From NCBI GenBank assembly GCA_030141605.1, contig JAQGDQ010000264.1, forward strand, positions 221,001 through 285,000: a stretch of 64,000 bases of DNA, read 5' to 3'. Position numbers and translations under genes: made by a program. Source of the DNA: Tubiluchus corallicola. Its lineage: Eukaryota; Priapulida; Priapulimorpha; Priapulimorphida; Tubiluchidae. The notes under the pieces were generated by a model. That model was not told where the DNA came from and did not search any database. It saw only the letters and a list, made by a program, of their open reading frames with translations. Below are positions 25,659 to 39,850 of this stretch, one piece after another (the stretch's first letter is position 1; each line of letters begins with the position of its first letter).

Positions 25659-27043
25659 CGTCTACAAATTACAGGCGCATGGAGATTGGATACCCCTTCT
25701 GTCTTGTGCATTATTAGACAATCCAGGACAAACTTATACTATTAGTTCATTAGTTCTACGATACATGTATTTACCTGCAGCAAAATGACGAAGTTGAAAA
25801 AGTGCCTAATTTTCATTGTGGATGTATGAACGTCTCCACTTTTCTCAGTCAATCACCTGCAATAACATAAACAAAGAGAAATGAATATTTTAACAGAGAT
25901 AATCGTCGTTGACACACAAAGTAGTTAGAAAAAGAAATCACTCCATTACATAACTAATACATACCTATAAAATATAATCAGTTACTAACGTTCTTGTAAT
26001 GCTGAAGACGAGAGTCAAATTTTGTCAGTGCCAAATCTTAAATGACGCAAATCACCTTAACGTTGAATTTAAAGGAGTATAATAACACTACAGTATACAT
26101 GAAATATTTATATGCTTGACAGTTTTCTAAGGCTCCTAATGCCCATGATCAGGCATAACACAAAAATTCTGAAATCAGCAACAATTCTGGCCGCTCAGTT
26201 TTTGAATTTAAGCAAATTAACGTAAACCCACGAACCAGTCATCGTTTCACGAAACTGGGATCTAGAATGTTTTCTATTCGCAAGATTACACTGACGTGAC
26301 TGCAGAACAGGCCCGTTATTATTCACTGTTTTAATTATTGTATAATACGCATGAAAATCCACCATCTTGCTTATTCAGTTATACACTTCAGTAATGAGCA
26401 CTTTTGTAATTTTGTAATTACTATTGTAGTGACTAAATCTTTATTTAAAAACATGCGACCATGCATTTCATTTATATGTTTCAAAGCCATTTAAATTACG
26501 TCTGTACATTCTATTTTCCATAGTTAGACAATCTAGTATTGATAAGAAATGCCCAACATTGTATGTTCTAGTTAATTGATACGTACTACAAAGGCCTAAG
26601 TATAACTGTGTTTGATCCTCCTAATCTGGAACGCTCGCATAAGTTTCTGGTAGGCCTACAAGGTAACTGTAGTTTAGGGTGTAATGAGTTACAAGAAACA
26701 CTTCATCAAGGTTTCCGGAAGATCGTTCCGTGTTAAATTTAGTCATGCATTTTAAGATGCGTTCTGTTAAACTCAGCCTTGTGGACGTATTAGCACGTAC
26801 TTCTTAAACATCAGCTTACACCTCTCTTTCAGTTATACGACCTACACAGATCTGTATTAAAATTTCGTATTAAAATGTATTGCGTGCCGGAAAAACAGGT
26901 TTAGAAGTTTGGATATAATACTACGCATAGCTTTCGATCGTGGTACCTTGATAGAAAGTTATCTTGAATCTTACACTATTTGCCAGGCCAGACAAAGACA
27001 TATTATGATATTATGGTAACGAAGCACAATATTATAGCTATCG
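25659..27043. other. No gene recognised
   Basis: AT-rich DNA with chance frames only. A palindromic gtaggcctac motif occurs near 26650; the same core appears near 19651, 28929 and 47421. Confidence 0.4.
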
Positions 27044-27460
27044 AGAAAACAGTATGGGTGAGCATTCTCTACCGGAAGGCGAATTCGAATCGAATCAAAA
27101 TTGTGACTTTCAAATTCGAATCGAACCGAATTTCGGTATTTCGAATCCGAATCGGAATCGAATTCAAATTGACTTTGAAAGATTTTCGAACCACTAGTAA
27201 AAAGTGGTCTTACAAATATCATGCATACTACAAGATTTTGTTCAGCAGTAAAACTACTATTAGTTTGTTAAAAATTTTGCACAGAAACTGCAGCTAAATT
27301 CTTCTAATTTTATGTTGTTTCAAACACTTTAATGATAAGAACATAATGTGGCAGAAGTGCTGAATTATTCGAATATATAATTTTAGGTTCAAATCGAATT
27401 GGAGCTACTCGTTCGAATTCGAATTCGATTCGAACGTTCGATGCTCACCCCTAGAAAACA
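27044..27460. mobile_element. hAT-type MITE with 8-bp target duplication
   Basis: The 401-bp element 27052-27452 is flanked by identical 8-bp direct repeats, agaaaaca at 27044-27051 and 27453-27460. The termini are inverted (left gtatgggtgagcat, right aggggtgagcat when reversed). The subterminal regions are built from many gaattcgaatcg-type motifs on both strands, which explains the mirrored reading frames here. An 8-bp target duplication with GGGTGAGCA-like ends points to the hAT superfamily. No transposase remains. Confidence 0.85.
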
Positions 27461-30400
27461 GTTCGACGTCAAAAATACTTATCAATTTTAAGCAATCAAA
27501 GAAGTGGAAAGGATAATTACCAATTTTAAGCAGTAAAATATTTTTGAACGTGGAAACTATTTCACTTTAGCACTAAACGTTAATTCAAAGAAATTAATCC
27601 AGAGAAAAAAGTAAATGTTAAGAATTTTTAAAATTGTAAAGTATGATAAAAAATATAATTGCATTTTATGTGCTTTGCAACTTTTTACCAAAATTGTTTC
27701 CTTAGCGGTTTAGGTGTATGTGGGATGGGGCAATGATGCTCTGAAGCCTATAGCAAACTTGTGGCAGGCTAGAAGATGACAGCAGGTGCCGCTGTTCACT
27801 TGATGCCTTTTTGGCTGTACATTGAACTAAGTTCATTGATTTTTTTACATATTTCAAATGACAAACTAAACACATTAGATATGCTGTTATGGGCGAATGT
27901 TAATAATAGTGAAATCATTGCAAAATGTAAGAGAAGCTTCAAGAAAGAATGGCACTAAAAATTGACACTACGTGGACAGTCGTGCATGTCTGATTCCTGT
28001 ACCTATAAACTCAGCACCAGTTACCTCGATTAACACAGACCAAGGACTAAGTTAGTATTATTGTGTACTGAACTTGATTCATCTTGATTATGAAAACATG
28101 AAGAAAGCTGAGAAAATGCACAATCAAATCGCTTCGTGGGTGACTATTCATGTTGAGGCCTTGAGATCCTTGGTGATTCAGATAATTCAGTAAGCCCGAT
28201 CGACCATAGACCATACTGACTTACATAAATAAAACTGTTAATTATAAGGGTATCGAACTGACGACTTTCTTCTCAACAACTTTTTGTTTAAGTTTTCGAA
28301 GTTCACGCATTCATGCTCAATAATTTTCACTTTTTTGAGTCAAGATGATAATGATACAGTATCTCCTGGTGTCTATGTAAGACAGGCGAACATCTTAACT
28401 GGTGAGCAATAATTAGATAAAAAGTAGCGTTAACGTACACGTAATAAATAACATTTAGTTTTACAAGAAACACTGCTGTACCGGACGCTTAGGCTAAATC
28501 TAGTTGCTTGTATGACTAAATTTCTGAGCCAAGGATGCTGAAATTTCTTTCTATTATATGTAGGTTTACGTAAGATGCGTGAAAAATTAATATTGTTTAG
28601 CAAATTGTTGTGGTATTTTAATTTTATTTATGTGTTACCATTTACAAAAACACAGTAATTCAGTTTTTTTAACTGTACTGCGTTTGTTTGAATAAACTTA
28701 CTTACTATTTTATTAATTGATAAGCATATTGCCAGAAAATTGATGTTTTAGCGTCCCTACGAAATAAAACTTTCCGAACTTGGGATCCTGCTCAAAGTCA
28801 TGTTCATTGATTATCGCAATTAAGAGATCACATCATTCACATGTTTCGAAGTAATTAAACAGTTCGTAAACAAATTTAATTGTTGACCTTACTGGGTCTT
28901 GTTAAGTGACGGGCGTAACTACCATTACATAGGCCTACGCCCTACATTACACGTGAAGTTAAAATATTGCGTAAGTTCTAACAGTTCACATGATTCAATA
29001 CTGACCAGTTTACTGTTTTTTCACATTTTATTTATTGATGTTTTTCTTCTAGCTCTATAGCTGGACTCTTAAGGTAACCAACTTTTATTGTCCACTACAA
29101 ATTTTTTATAAAGACCTTTCAGCACATTTCGCCACTTTTAAAAATAAAATAATAAAATTGTACAAAGTTATACTTGTTTCTAGAAAGACGATTTATAAAT
29201 TTACATTTTACAATAATTAATTCAAATTAAGTTTATATGGTCTCTTGCGTAGTAAGACAAAGCACTGACCAGATACATGTACTTTGAAAAGCTATATAGA
29301 AAGACTGGGAGACGAGAGGCCTTAGGGCGTTGTCAGCCACCCCAATCTATTTGGAAGTATAACTTAATTACAGAGATGCGGTGAATGAAGTAATGTACGG
29401 CTGATGAAGGAAATAATAATATAACAATGTGAGCAAAATAAATGATAACATACGATAAAGTAACAAATCAATGTTGAAGAAAATACCACAACTGTCGAGC
29501 CTTTACAACAATGTGGTTGATATATTTCAATGAGATTCTCAATATACGTAAGAAGAAACGAAAAAAAATACATTCGACTGAAATATCAAGGAAGACTATA
29601 TAATGAGTGCGGAGAAAGAAGAATTTGATAGGGAATGGCTGAGCGGCCGAGTTTTGAAACCGAAACCTTCTACAGATTCAATCAATGAGAAAGTACGGGT
29701 TGATGGCCTGAAGGCTTGACAGACTGCCCTATTATGGTGAGAATTCGACTGACTGCAAAAGGTTGAACTCGGGTTGCTTAAAAAGGTTTAGAGAATGTGT
29801 ATTTTTATAAGTTTTCTAACTTCTGTGATTGATAAAGAATTTTCGTCACCTCTGTAGCTTTGGTTCTGTTTATTTTTTATTTTCTGTGAAACATACGTCT
29901 TAGCTACATCGCTTGTTTTGAGTCATGCCAAAACGTAACCTTTAATGTACATTTTATATTATCTATGTGTACAAACTGTACATCTCTGTTCTGTGCTGCC
30001 TCTAGCCGTAGCCAAGGCAACAAAAACGGGATTCGAGATTAAAACCATGGGACGTACCAACTTCCAGTAAATTAAAGTACCATACAGATGACTAAGTAAG
30101 CGTAAGTCAACAAACGCCTGCAGGTAGGGCGAGTGAAGGAAACACTGTGAATAATGGCTACCGACAAGAGAACTTTCGATTTCTGCCAGCAGTGCGTCCA
30201 AGTTCAAACTTTCAAACAGCAATACGCATAGTTAATAAATACTTACTAGCTATTGCTAAAGTTGTGTAAATAGGATTACACGCTGCATACAGGCTGTTAA
30301 CATTTAACAATTTTTACATTCTTTCACGCCCACAATACTACTTTTAAAGAGCCTTTTAATGCAAATCAATAAACTGCTAACATTCATTCACTAATAGTTA

Positions 30401-30522
30401 CACCAATGCAAAAGTTTGATTATTAAAACTATACATATACGTCGAACTTAAGCTGTAATTCCTATTTTTTAAACCATTATGTTTTAAATTTCAAACGTTA
30501 TTGTAACGATAGCAATAACGAC
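27461..30522. other. No gene recognised; possible tRNA-like SINE head at 29636
   Basis: At about 29636-29690 the text tggctgagcggccgag followed by cagattcaatcaatgag resembles the start of the 5S-like element at 30523 (both begin ggctgagcgg). It could be a relative or a Leu/Ser-type tRNA head. A minus-strand frame at 30222-29959 is open for 87 codons but has no recognisable motif or convincing splice context. Confidence 0.3.
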
Positions 30523-30612
30523 GGCTGAGCGGTCAAAGTTAAGCAACCGTGAGACCAGATTCGTGAATGGATGAGTAACTCCCTGCTATAAGGAATATCG
30601 GCTATACTGCTT
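30523..30612 (+). mobile_element. 5S rRNA-derived SINE head or 5S pseudogene
   Basis: The stretch contains aaagttaagcaac, the nearly invariant A-box block of animal 5S rRNA. It continues with gagaccag, gaatggatgagtaact and ccctgctataaggaatatcgg, which follow the 5S order (GG.C..G..TAGT, TTGGATGGGTGACC, CCTGGGAATACCGG) with substitutions. The 5' third of 5S is missing or replaced by ggctgagcggtc. As the internal control region is the best preserved part, a 5S-headed SINE is more likely than a gene; a simple 5S pseudogene is the alternative. Confidence 0.65.
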
Positions 30613-33600
30613 CTGGTTATTTATGTTGCTAATCATTACAATGAGCTATCATCCGGTCTTGCCACAACTGATGCACGAAGTATACCCTGTCGTTGAGTGG
30701 GATATCACGTCTGAGCGCTGCATGTCACATACGAGATCATGAACATCAGACTAATAATGTCATGTTTTTGCCTCTGTCACTCCTATGTCTGACAGGAGGA
30801 ATTAAATTACAAATTTTCACAAGTTTTAGTTTATAAACGATTTAATTCACTGCTACTTTAATTGCTAAATAGATAAATCTTTCCCATAATAGTGCCACTT
30901 ACATGGACATTTCAATAAACTGATAAAAAACAGAACTTCGTGTGTGATGAAAATCACAAAATTTATTCTAATAACTTAGTCACGGAAGATGACTAATGTG
31001 CTCAACTTCTGTAAACTCAGTAACTAAGCAACTTTAGGAGTTTTTTGAACTGAAATAATGAAAGATTTTTATCGACGGATTTGATTTGGTAGCCTCACAC
31101 TTGCATGAGATCCGACTATAAAATCACACAGCTTTCAAGACATTCAAGTAATGCTATGATGTAAAATGGACTCCGCACAAGGAACAGAAAAGGCGTATTG
31201 TTGCTAAATAGGTTGCGGCCTCTTCCTCCTCTTCCTGCTTCTCCTCTTGACAACGTGTTTTATGGAGGTAGATACATTGTCAAAATACCGCCCCGCAAAT
31301 GATTTACATTTATATGTGTGCTAACTCTTTTTGCTTTATTAATTCTATACGAAAGCGTATGATAGTAGGTTAAAGAAGCTGTAATTCCCACAACAATGGT
31401 TAATCATATTTTAAATGAACCTCGCAGATAATTTCTGACAAATTCGTGTGATAACTAGTTTGGTAAGACTTAAACAGTCAAGAATTTTCTCTGAAAACTC
31501 AGGAAAATGCACATTGTGATCGCACACGAACTCTGTGAGAGAAAGAGAAAGTTATTATTTAGTAGTTACGGTTCTAAACTTTCTCACTGACGAGCCACTG
31601 TAGTTTCATGTAATGTTATAGTTACCATTGCTTGACATTATGCCAAAAACATACACTCGATAACAGTTGGGAAAAATTTAAAAGAAGTTTTATAAGAAAA
31701 AAATTTCAACGAATTTAAAATAATAGATTACCTAATAGATTAATTTTTGTTTTTTTTTGCTCTTCACGTGAATAAAAACGTTTTAGATTGTGAAAAGAAA
31801 GGAAGATATCAAATAATATTGTCAGCAATGGCCGCAAAACATTATAAGCTGTATTTTCAATGCATTATAAACCGAAAACTAATAATTTCACAATTAATGC
31901 CTCGAGATAACATTATGTTATGTTGTAACACCATCTGTTCGCTTTTTCTTCAACTAAAAAAATGATTCATTGTTCAGCTTGCTCTTATCCAAATATTTCT
32001 GCTTATAAGGCTACGATATAGCCGTATATTAAACACACTCGCACCTGCCAAACGCAGAAGCATGTTTTACTTCATACACGGTCGATTTAAAAAAATCGAT
32101 TTTAAAGTCGACGTTTTAAAATGGCCTTTTAAAGACAAAACCACGTTTCACTTGCTACTGATGTTATATCACAGTGAGCTTGGTGATGTTAGCAATAAAT
32201 AAAAAGTTGCTTTTACTTTCTTGCCGGTGCTTAGTTATTCAGTTATTTTGAAATTCCATACCTAATCTACAAAAAAGCAAACGTACACCTAACTCGGTGT
32301 AGTAAACTCAAAAAGTGCAGTCGATGTGCTTGTATTATCCCAAGAAATGATACTAAAAACATATATAAAAGCACCAATATAAATTTTTATGATTAAAATA
32401 TTAATTTGATTACAGTTTGAAGACAACAACATAATTCGTACCTGTTGATTGTCATATCTTCGTTAATGTAATCAAGCATTAAATAACGTACACGCTCAGG
32501 CAACGAAAACGCAATAAAAAATTGTCGGAGATTCAAACTTAACGTCTCACTGTCTTAATTCTTCTTCTTTAAAATCAAAAGAGACTCGGCTGCTACCATC
32601 ACAATGCAGTCTACACTAAATGAAAGCAGAAATTCAAGGTAAACCTAACATAGTGAAAGCTCAGGCAGAAGTGAGTAATAATATAGGGCAATGCCTCGTG
32701 AAAGACAAGCTGTGGCAACCATAGGTGTTACAGATCACCGGTGCGGGACGGTGCACCCCTGGTCAAAGTACTTCTAGAAAAAAATGCGCGATTACTGCAA
32801 TTAGTGTTATAATTTCTCTAGATAGGACCAATTTTAACACAAATTTAATGCCTTTCGATCAAAATATAATGGGGCAAATCTAGAAGGAATTTTGAAATTT
32901 GGGGGAATCTCTGGCTCGCACCCCAAGAGAGTGGTTCAATAGTCTGTCTTTAAGCCCGCGGGCGTAGTTACCTTTTAAGTGGAAATGGTAGCCAGAGCAC
33001 AAAAAGGGTGGAGGTTATTGAATTTTAAAATTTTCTTGAAATTCGGTCATATTGTTATTTCACGGGTTAAACCATTACCCAAAGTTACAGTAAAAAATTA
33101 AAGAAATTAAAATTGAAAGCTTATGCTTTATATTTTTGATGCTTTGATAAACTTCAAACTAATGTTCGAGCAAAGATAAAGTAAAAGGGAAATTTCATTT
33201 AAATGTTGTTTCTATTGGAATTATTTGAGTCCATTTCTTGGTCTAGGTGACACTTTAATTACTGAAAACTATTCACGCCTATCACAAATGTGATGTGTTA
33301 AAAGAATCGTTTATACTACGTATCATTAGAACAGACATACATAAATTTAAAATGTCGTACCTGATTTTTAATTTAGTTCATGTAGTGAAATACGATTCCT
33401 GTTCCTACTCGAAGAATTTATATAATAACTATTAAAATTGCGTACAACGTATAACAGTCGGAGCCTTAAACGTACAAACTCTATAAATGCTAAGGCCAAT
33501 ACACACACGTTTATCCGCTTGCTAAAAAATTATAATGTGCAAAATTTACTGCAAGCTAATCACTCTGTATCGAAGCCTGTATTTTACGAAAACGGCACAT

Positions 33601-34179
33601 GGCACACACTGGCGTTTTAATACCCGCATGGCTAGTTTGGTTAAGGTCATACAATTCACTTGACCCGATGACCATTAATAACTATTTTCCAGTTACGTAA
33701 GCTAGATAATACCACCGCAATTATTGAAATTTTGCTCTTTTGAAAACAAAACAAACACCTACACCAGCAAATACTATTGTTTACACATTGCGAATCGTTT
33801 AATGAATACGGCTAACAGTGTAGTTAGTTGGCCTCTAATCAACGTACTTAAAAGCTTAATTACTAATACTAGTGTCATGAACGCTTATAGGACTATTTTA
33901 GCAGGTTATTTTCTAAACTCAATCAGTAGTTCAACTGTTTGCCAAAACCGCGTGAACTTTGGGTAAAGTTTAAACAATTCTTAGCAAAGTTTGCACGAAC
34001 TTTCTATTATGCACGAACTCAAACAAGCAGACCGCTTTTCGCTTTTCGTTTTAAGTGAACTGTGTTGATTAATTAGTGCATCTGCCCCGACGTCTCCTCA
34101 AATACTTGGGTATATTAAAATACTCTGTGTGTGGCAGCTTAAGAAGATATTTCGAGAATTGGTGCAATGAATGATAGAC
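30613..34179. other. No gene recognised
   Basis: AT-rich. The stretch 32720-32935 is locally GC-richer, with gcgggacggtgcacccc near its left end and gctcgcaccccaag near its right end. It may be another decayed inverted-repeat element, but I could not define termini. Confidence 0.35.
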
Positions 34180-34530
34180 TGTGCCAGGTTACCCTCTAGG
34201 CTGCAGCCTAGCCCCCTCATGCTTGGGGGCCTCCAAGCTTTGGTAACATTTGATATAAAATCTGTTTTTCCACTACGGTTGTATTGAAATATATACTAAT
34301 ATAATTTGAATAAATAGAAAAGTAAAATAGTGGTGTTTTTTTAAAGAATATTTTTATTGACCAACAAAAGACCGATTCTAATTTAAGATAAATAAAGAAT
34401 TTGCAATAAGTTTACTTCAAGCTATGCAAGTGTCGCTAAAATATATCAAGAGTAAAAAATATTCAAGACGGGTACGGGCTAGTTAGAGGGTGGCTTCGAC
34501 TGAAAGGTCCATAATTTCATTAGCCTAAGT
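34180..34530 (-). repeat. Dispersed repeat family with CCCTCTAAC core, copy 1
   Basis: About 350 bp matching 45462-45830 in the opposite orientation. Shared blocks on the minus strand include aatgaaattatgg, ccaccctctaact, tgatatattttagcgacactt, gaagtaaacttattgc, gttaccaaagctt and ctaggctgcagcctag. No coding content. Termini are not clean, so the transposon class is unresolved. Confidence 0.8.
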
Positions 34531-37500
34531 GACTCCAAAAGGTCATAATCCAGCATTCTTGATAGATCAGGCATCACATGCCCCAGCCTTTCATTTGATA
34601 TTAACTAATTCAACAACAATAGTTATATTTAGCGAATTGTTATTCAACGCATGTCTTGTACAGCATGGTTTTGAAAAAGTAAAGTTTGATGTGCACCGTA
34701 GATATCATCAACGCATTTTAATGACTGGAACATTTTTCATACCTCGAAAAGCATTAAAAGACACATCTAACGTATTTCAACTTTATTGTTCTCTGTAATT
34801 TCGTCGTTTGGGGCTAGCTGAGCCTCACCAAGAAACTCCAAAAGTAGTTTAGTTTAAATTATGCAAGTGAGCAACGCTATAATCTACGTTTGAAAATCTA
34901 CTATTTGAAGGCAACAGTAGATACATGTAGATGTTGAAGAAAAGTAAATGATAATCAGCAAGACCTTCAAAGCAAAAATGTTTCTTGTCTCATATGAATG
35001 TTCCTATTTAAGCTGTAAGCTAATGGGAGAATGCAGTATTTTGTTTAATTTTGAAGATCTCAGAACGCACGTCAATTATGGCTGGATAGTTTCAAGTGCA
35101 CAAGCAATTGTTTATATTGTATTGGACACAATACACAGAAATGAAAGCTAGAGAAACGGCTGACATTATGTGTCACTTTTGTGTTAATGGGTAATGGTCC
35201 AGCTTATTCAATTCTTTTTAATTATTCTTAGTTTGTTAGGTATAATGTAGCTAAAAACTGGCATACCAGAAGCTATTTAAGTCGCTATTAGTTGTCACAT
35301 ACTGGCCAAAAAAATCTTACTCCCATTAAATAGTGATTAATATGTTAAGGTGAAAACTTGCCAGGGAAAAGAGCTCATCTATTTCCGCCATTATAAATCA
35401 GTTTTGTTACGCGGTATTTATTTTAATCATGTGTATACCTGCTAATGAAATACATGTTAATTTTTTGTTCGTATGATAACAAGGTAACAGTACTTATATA
35501 ATACGTACGCAGTGTCTACATACAAAACATAAGCTTAGATTGTTATGTTGAACATTTTTGTTATTGTATTATTGATAATCAACTATAACTAACAACAATT
35601 AAATGTTTCCTGTATCAGCTTCCCGCTGATTTATTCAAGGATTTATTTTGACATTTCATGCAAGAAAAACGATGCTTATTATGTTCTTAAACTAATAAAA
35701 TGAAGTGATAACAGCTAGGCCTATAAACCCCGTGTCGATTTAATTCAAGGTTACATTCCAACTGCAAAGTTATAAAAGTGCGATAATAAACGTAATTTGA
35801 TCTTTATAGTTAAAATGAATTAACCTCGTAATTAAAACAACGTGAACGGCATTTATTAATGTAATTAAAACGTTACTGTTCAAAAAGTTTTATATCTGTT
35901 AAGTATTAAAACTGTTGATAATATTTGACTCGCGTACAAATCGAATCTGTCTTGGACTGTCCACAACGTCCGGAGGTAAGTCATCTTGTCACAACAGCCG
36001 GCTGAAGAAAGACAATACCACGCAACAAACGATTCGTATTACCCTAATACTATATGGCGATGGTGCGAATCTTTGGCTTTTCGAGATTAGCCATTTTCAA
36101 ATTATCATGTGTAGGAGAACACTTTTGGCCTTAATGGTCCGAGCTTTTTTCAATTTTTTTCTAAATTCAAATCTGTGACGCAGAATTAACTTCAAGCATT
36201 CAGTAAAAAGAAGTACTGTCATTGCAACTTGCATAAAAAATAGTTTGAAAATTTAAAATGATTTAGCTTATTCGTCTTTATATAAATCCTACTACTGCCA
36301 TCTAGTAATTATTCCAAGAACTACTCTTGCGTACGCATTAAGCCTTTTAGAGCTGAGTAGTACAGCATAATGAACACTGCCCATTTGCATGTAATACAGA
36401 GGCCTGCTTCTCCTCTAAAATTAGCAAAATCCAGTTTAAAAAATAATAAAAAAGTAAAGGCATTGATAGCTTGCCATTATAGTTATTGAAGACTTACGAA
36501 TTGGTCTTTCCGTTAAGAATTTGTCAAGAATTGGAATAAAATTACTGAATTAAATAAACAGGGGCTGAAAACGACTGACGGGAACGTTGGGTACCTATTG
36601 TATTGAAAGTCATTACAAAATAAACACGAATTACGGGCTGATTATTGCAAGCTGGCAAGACTTAAGCTAGTAGTCACTGTGAATTATGAATTAAAACATT
36701 AAAACACGTGCCTAAATGTCGACCAATGTACGATTATTTGAAATAAGACGGTTTCTGAAAACTTACAAGGTGCCAATTGTGTAAATGAGTAAGATTATCA
36801 GGCTTAATTAAGATATCACTTTCGCCCAGCATGGCAGTGATTGAATGTCACGACGCCTCACTTGTGAATGGTATTAAAACGCAATATGTGGGACAGCAAG
36901 ATAGTCTCACACGTTGCGATCTAAACAGTTTTCTTATAAACCCAGTGATAACGGTTCATAGGTCTACTTTTAGTTGTTTTACAGTTTTAGACCCTGGTTT
37001 TATGCACTGTAAGATGATCAGCGTATCTCTAACATAGGACCCCTTGACCTGGTGCTTCCCTCTAAAGAGCTGCTTGGACCTGTTCGAAGTGAAATACTTG
37101 CTAACGTAGACAAACACCTATTTATTCTCGACTATGAATCTATTCGCAGGAAAAACTAGCAAAATCTCTTAATTACAGCAACATACTAGGCTGTAATTGT
37201 ATGCTTCCCGGTTCACTAACATGAGATACACAGATTATTCTCCCTCATTTGTACAATAATAGAAAATCAGTTTTATGCCTAATCGGATTTGCTATTGTAA
37301 CACGAAGCACGTGCTATTAGATCGAAGTGCGGTTAAATTTAATTTCCGTCTGCTACTGTGTTATAATTAAGCTTTTTTATGAATGAACTGTCGAGATTAA
37401 GAAATAAGTGAGGATAATTGAAAAAGCTTTGGAGAAAACGTAAAGGGTTAAATAACGAGCGAGTGGCGATCCTAATAGCGAATTCGTTGTTAGTCCCATA

Positions 37501-39109
37501 TAAGAATAAATTTAACAAGCTCATAAAATCAATAAGAGTTGACATATCCTCATTTTAATTTTAAAAAGGCTTGGATGAAAATTGTTTAATAGTTGGTATC
37601 ATAAAGCACGTAGTTTGATTTTGTTTTATTATAACTTTAGACAGCTGATGAAAAGCCTGTTGATGCTGCTCAAACACTTTCACATTGCAATTAAAATCAC
37701 ATTGCAAAATGCCAGAGTTCAATAACTGAAGTATTCTGATTCATGACAAAAAGAATAATATAAACAAATCGTCAAAACGCAACTTCCAGATTTAATAAAA
37801 CAAAATTACTTAATCATGATTTGTCTACGTTGCTTAGTTAGCTGTCTTACAACTAATTATCAATTTGTTACTTTGACAACCATGTTACGTATATACCCAC
37901 ACTCTACACACATGTAAATTAGATGCATTTGTGCAACACTTATAACTTGTAAAGAGTGTGAAAAGAGGCAGAACCCTGTTTGTGTTATACATGAAGTTGA
38001 AGCAAAACTTACAATACACTGCCCCGTTTAATTTCACCCCAAAAGTCAAATGCAAATAATTTAACTGTGTGAGTAAATGCCGGAATTTAAATAGATTTGA
38101 CTCAATACAAAATCCGAGGCTTAATTTATGATGTATTTTATTGGCGTAATTTAATTATGCAATGATTTGATTGTAACTGCTGTACGGAAATATAAATTGT
38201 TTGAAATATGGCATACTTTCAAAATTCTTTTTATCAGTGTAGTTGAAAGATTATCTGTGATAAGTAGTAGGTCTATACACTTTATCAACACTTAATTATA
38301 TTGCAGTTGCAATTTTTCACTAGTAAGAATTTCATTTTGTTAATGAAATTAGATCGTGCGTCTGAGTGACAACTGCTAAGCCAGGCTATGTTCGCAGATC
38401 TACGTGCCCTAATTTCATCACTTATTTCAAGTTCATAGTAACTCTCTTTTACAAAGACTACAGGCTACAGAGCTTTATACTTGAAGGGCTAAACACGTTA
38501 ACAATCATATGTAGATGGACAGTTTGTGATTGTATCTAGCGGTGTCAAAATGCACTCTGAACTGTTAACTTAATGCACATAATAGAAAAGGTGCTAGTCG
38601 ATGTAGCTTTGCGGTGTCTATACACAAAGATGTCTTTCTTTGCAGGTAAGAATGAGCGGTACTGGTGCAAAAAAAGTCGAAATACAACAAAAACTTCCTC
38701 TTTTGTCATAAAGAATACGCTCTTAATATTGAAGTCGACGAAGTCAAAATTTAGTCCTCTAAATTAGCATAATTATATTACAAAAATCATGTCAACCATT
38801 TATTTGTAGACACGTATTGTTTCTTCCACGCTAAATATTATTGAATTTCTTATAAACTTATTTATTATTAATATAGTATTATGAATTTATGATAGAGCTA
38901 AGAACAGTAATTCGAAAGAAAGAATGCCAAAGAACGAAAGTGAAGTCCCAAAAGACTATACTTAACCCGGTGAAATCTCCCGTTTTTACAATTTTTGCAA
39001 AGCAGTTATTATAAGTAACGATAGTTATTAGACTATCGGCAAAATTAGTATTACACGATACGCGTGATTATTTTTAAAAGTATTCTTAACAATTTCATCT
39101 TAAAGGAAG
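34531..39109. other. No gene recognised; two weak minus-strand exon-like patches
   Basis: Two patches end in GTAAGT donors on the minus strand: about 36830-36765 (MLGESDILIKPDNLTHLHNW) and about 38060-38010 (KLFAFDFWGEIKRGSV, after a CACACAG acceptor). Both are too short for a call and could be chance. Confidence 0.2.
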
Positions 39110-39590
39110 ACAGGATGATTTTTCATATACTACCCCATTTTCAAGTCTGATAAAAAGTATACATCTTAACACAATTAATATTGTAAAAGCGTTTCTGATA
39201 ATTAAATAATAGTTTAAAAATGGGTGAGCTAGCCCAACTATTGATGACATCACAAACTAACATAATTTTCAACAGCAAAAATATTCCACGATCGTGTTCC
39301 ACGATAAAAGTGGAAATTGAAGTGCGGTGCTACTATAAGATTTTTAGTGTGTTGTACTAAAACTTTTTTGTGCAATGCGTTACCGAAATGCAGGCGCCAG
39401 TGCCCGTTTAACTAACAAATGGCAAAATGCATGTAACAGCGAAGAACTAGTGGTGCGAACGCGAAATTGTGTTTGGGTGGTAATAATTTTACGTGAGTCA
39501 TTTTTGAAAAAATAGTACGTTTCCTTTCAACATTTTAAAGAGTAGATTGTTTTGACCTACAGTTTAAGATTGGATCCGGTTTTACTTTAA
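39110..39590. mobile_element. TTAA-bounded MITE, copy 2
   Basis: A 481-bp diverged copy of 16110-16729, same orientation. It again begins TTAAAGGAAGACAGG and ends GGATCCGGTTTTACTTTAA. It is shorter in the middle (around ggcgccagtgcccg), so the copies differ by deletion or insertion as well as substitution. Confidence 0.75.
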
Positions 39591-39850
39591 GTCAGCCAGG
39601 ATTATGCTGTTCATTGCTCAAAGCCTTTTCCTAAAACGAATCAGCCTGGGATTACATGTTATGATTATAAACTTACTAGATTAAATAAAAAGCTCGAACA
39701 ACGTTCATTGCATTTTAAAATACAATTAAAAATATTGGAATCACCACACAATATACGTACAGAGTGCTTTGCTTAAAATGCAAACGAAATTTAAAATCAA
39801 ACTTATTTCCCGCCAAACCAACCACTCAGTGGCATATTTAAAAAAATCGA

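Noticed and set aside
26971-27297. Mirrored reading frames on both strands
   Set aside because: They are explained by the inverted GAATTCGAATCG motifs of the hAT MITE.
29959-30222. 87-codon minus-strand frame with good residue mix
   Set aside because: No domain or signal was recognised and no matching exon found; splice-like sites inside it make it look like chance or untranslated sequence.
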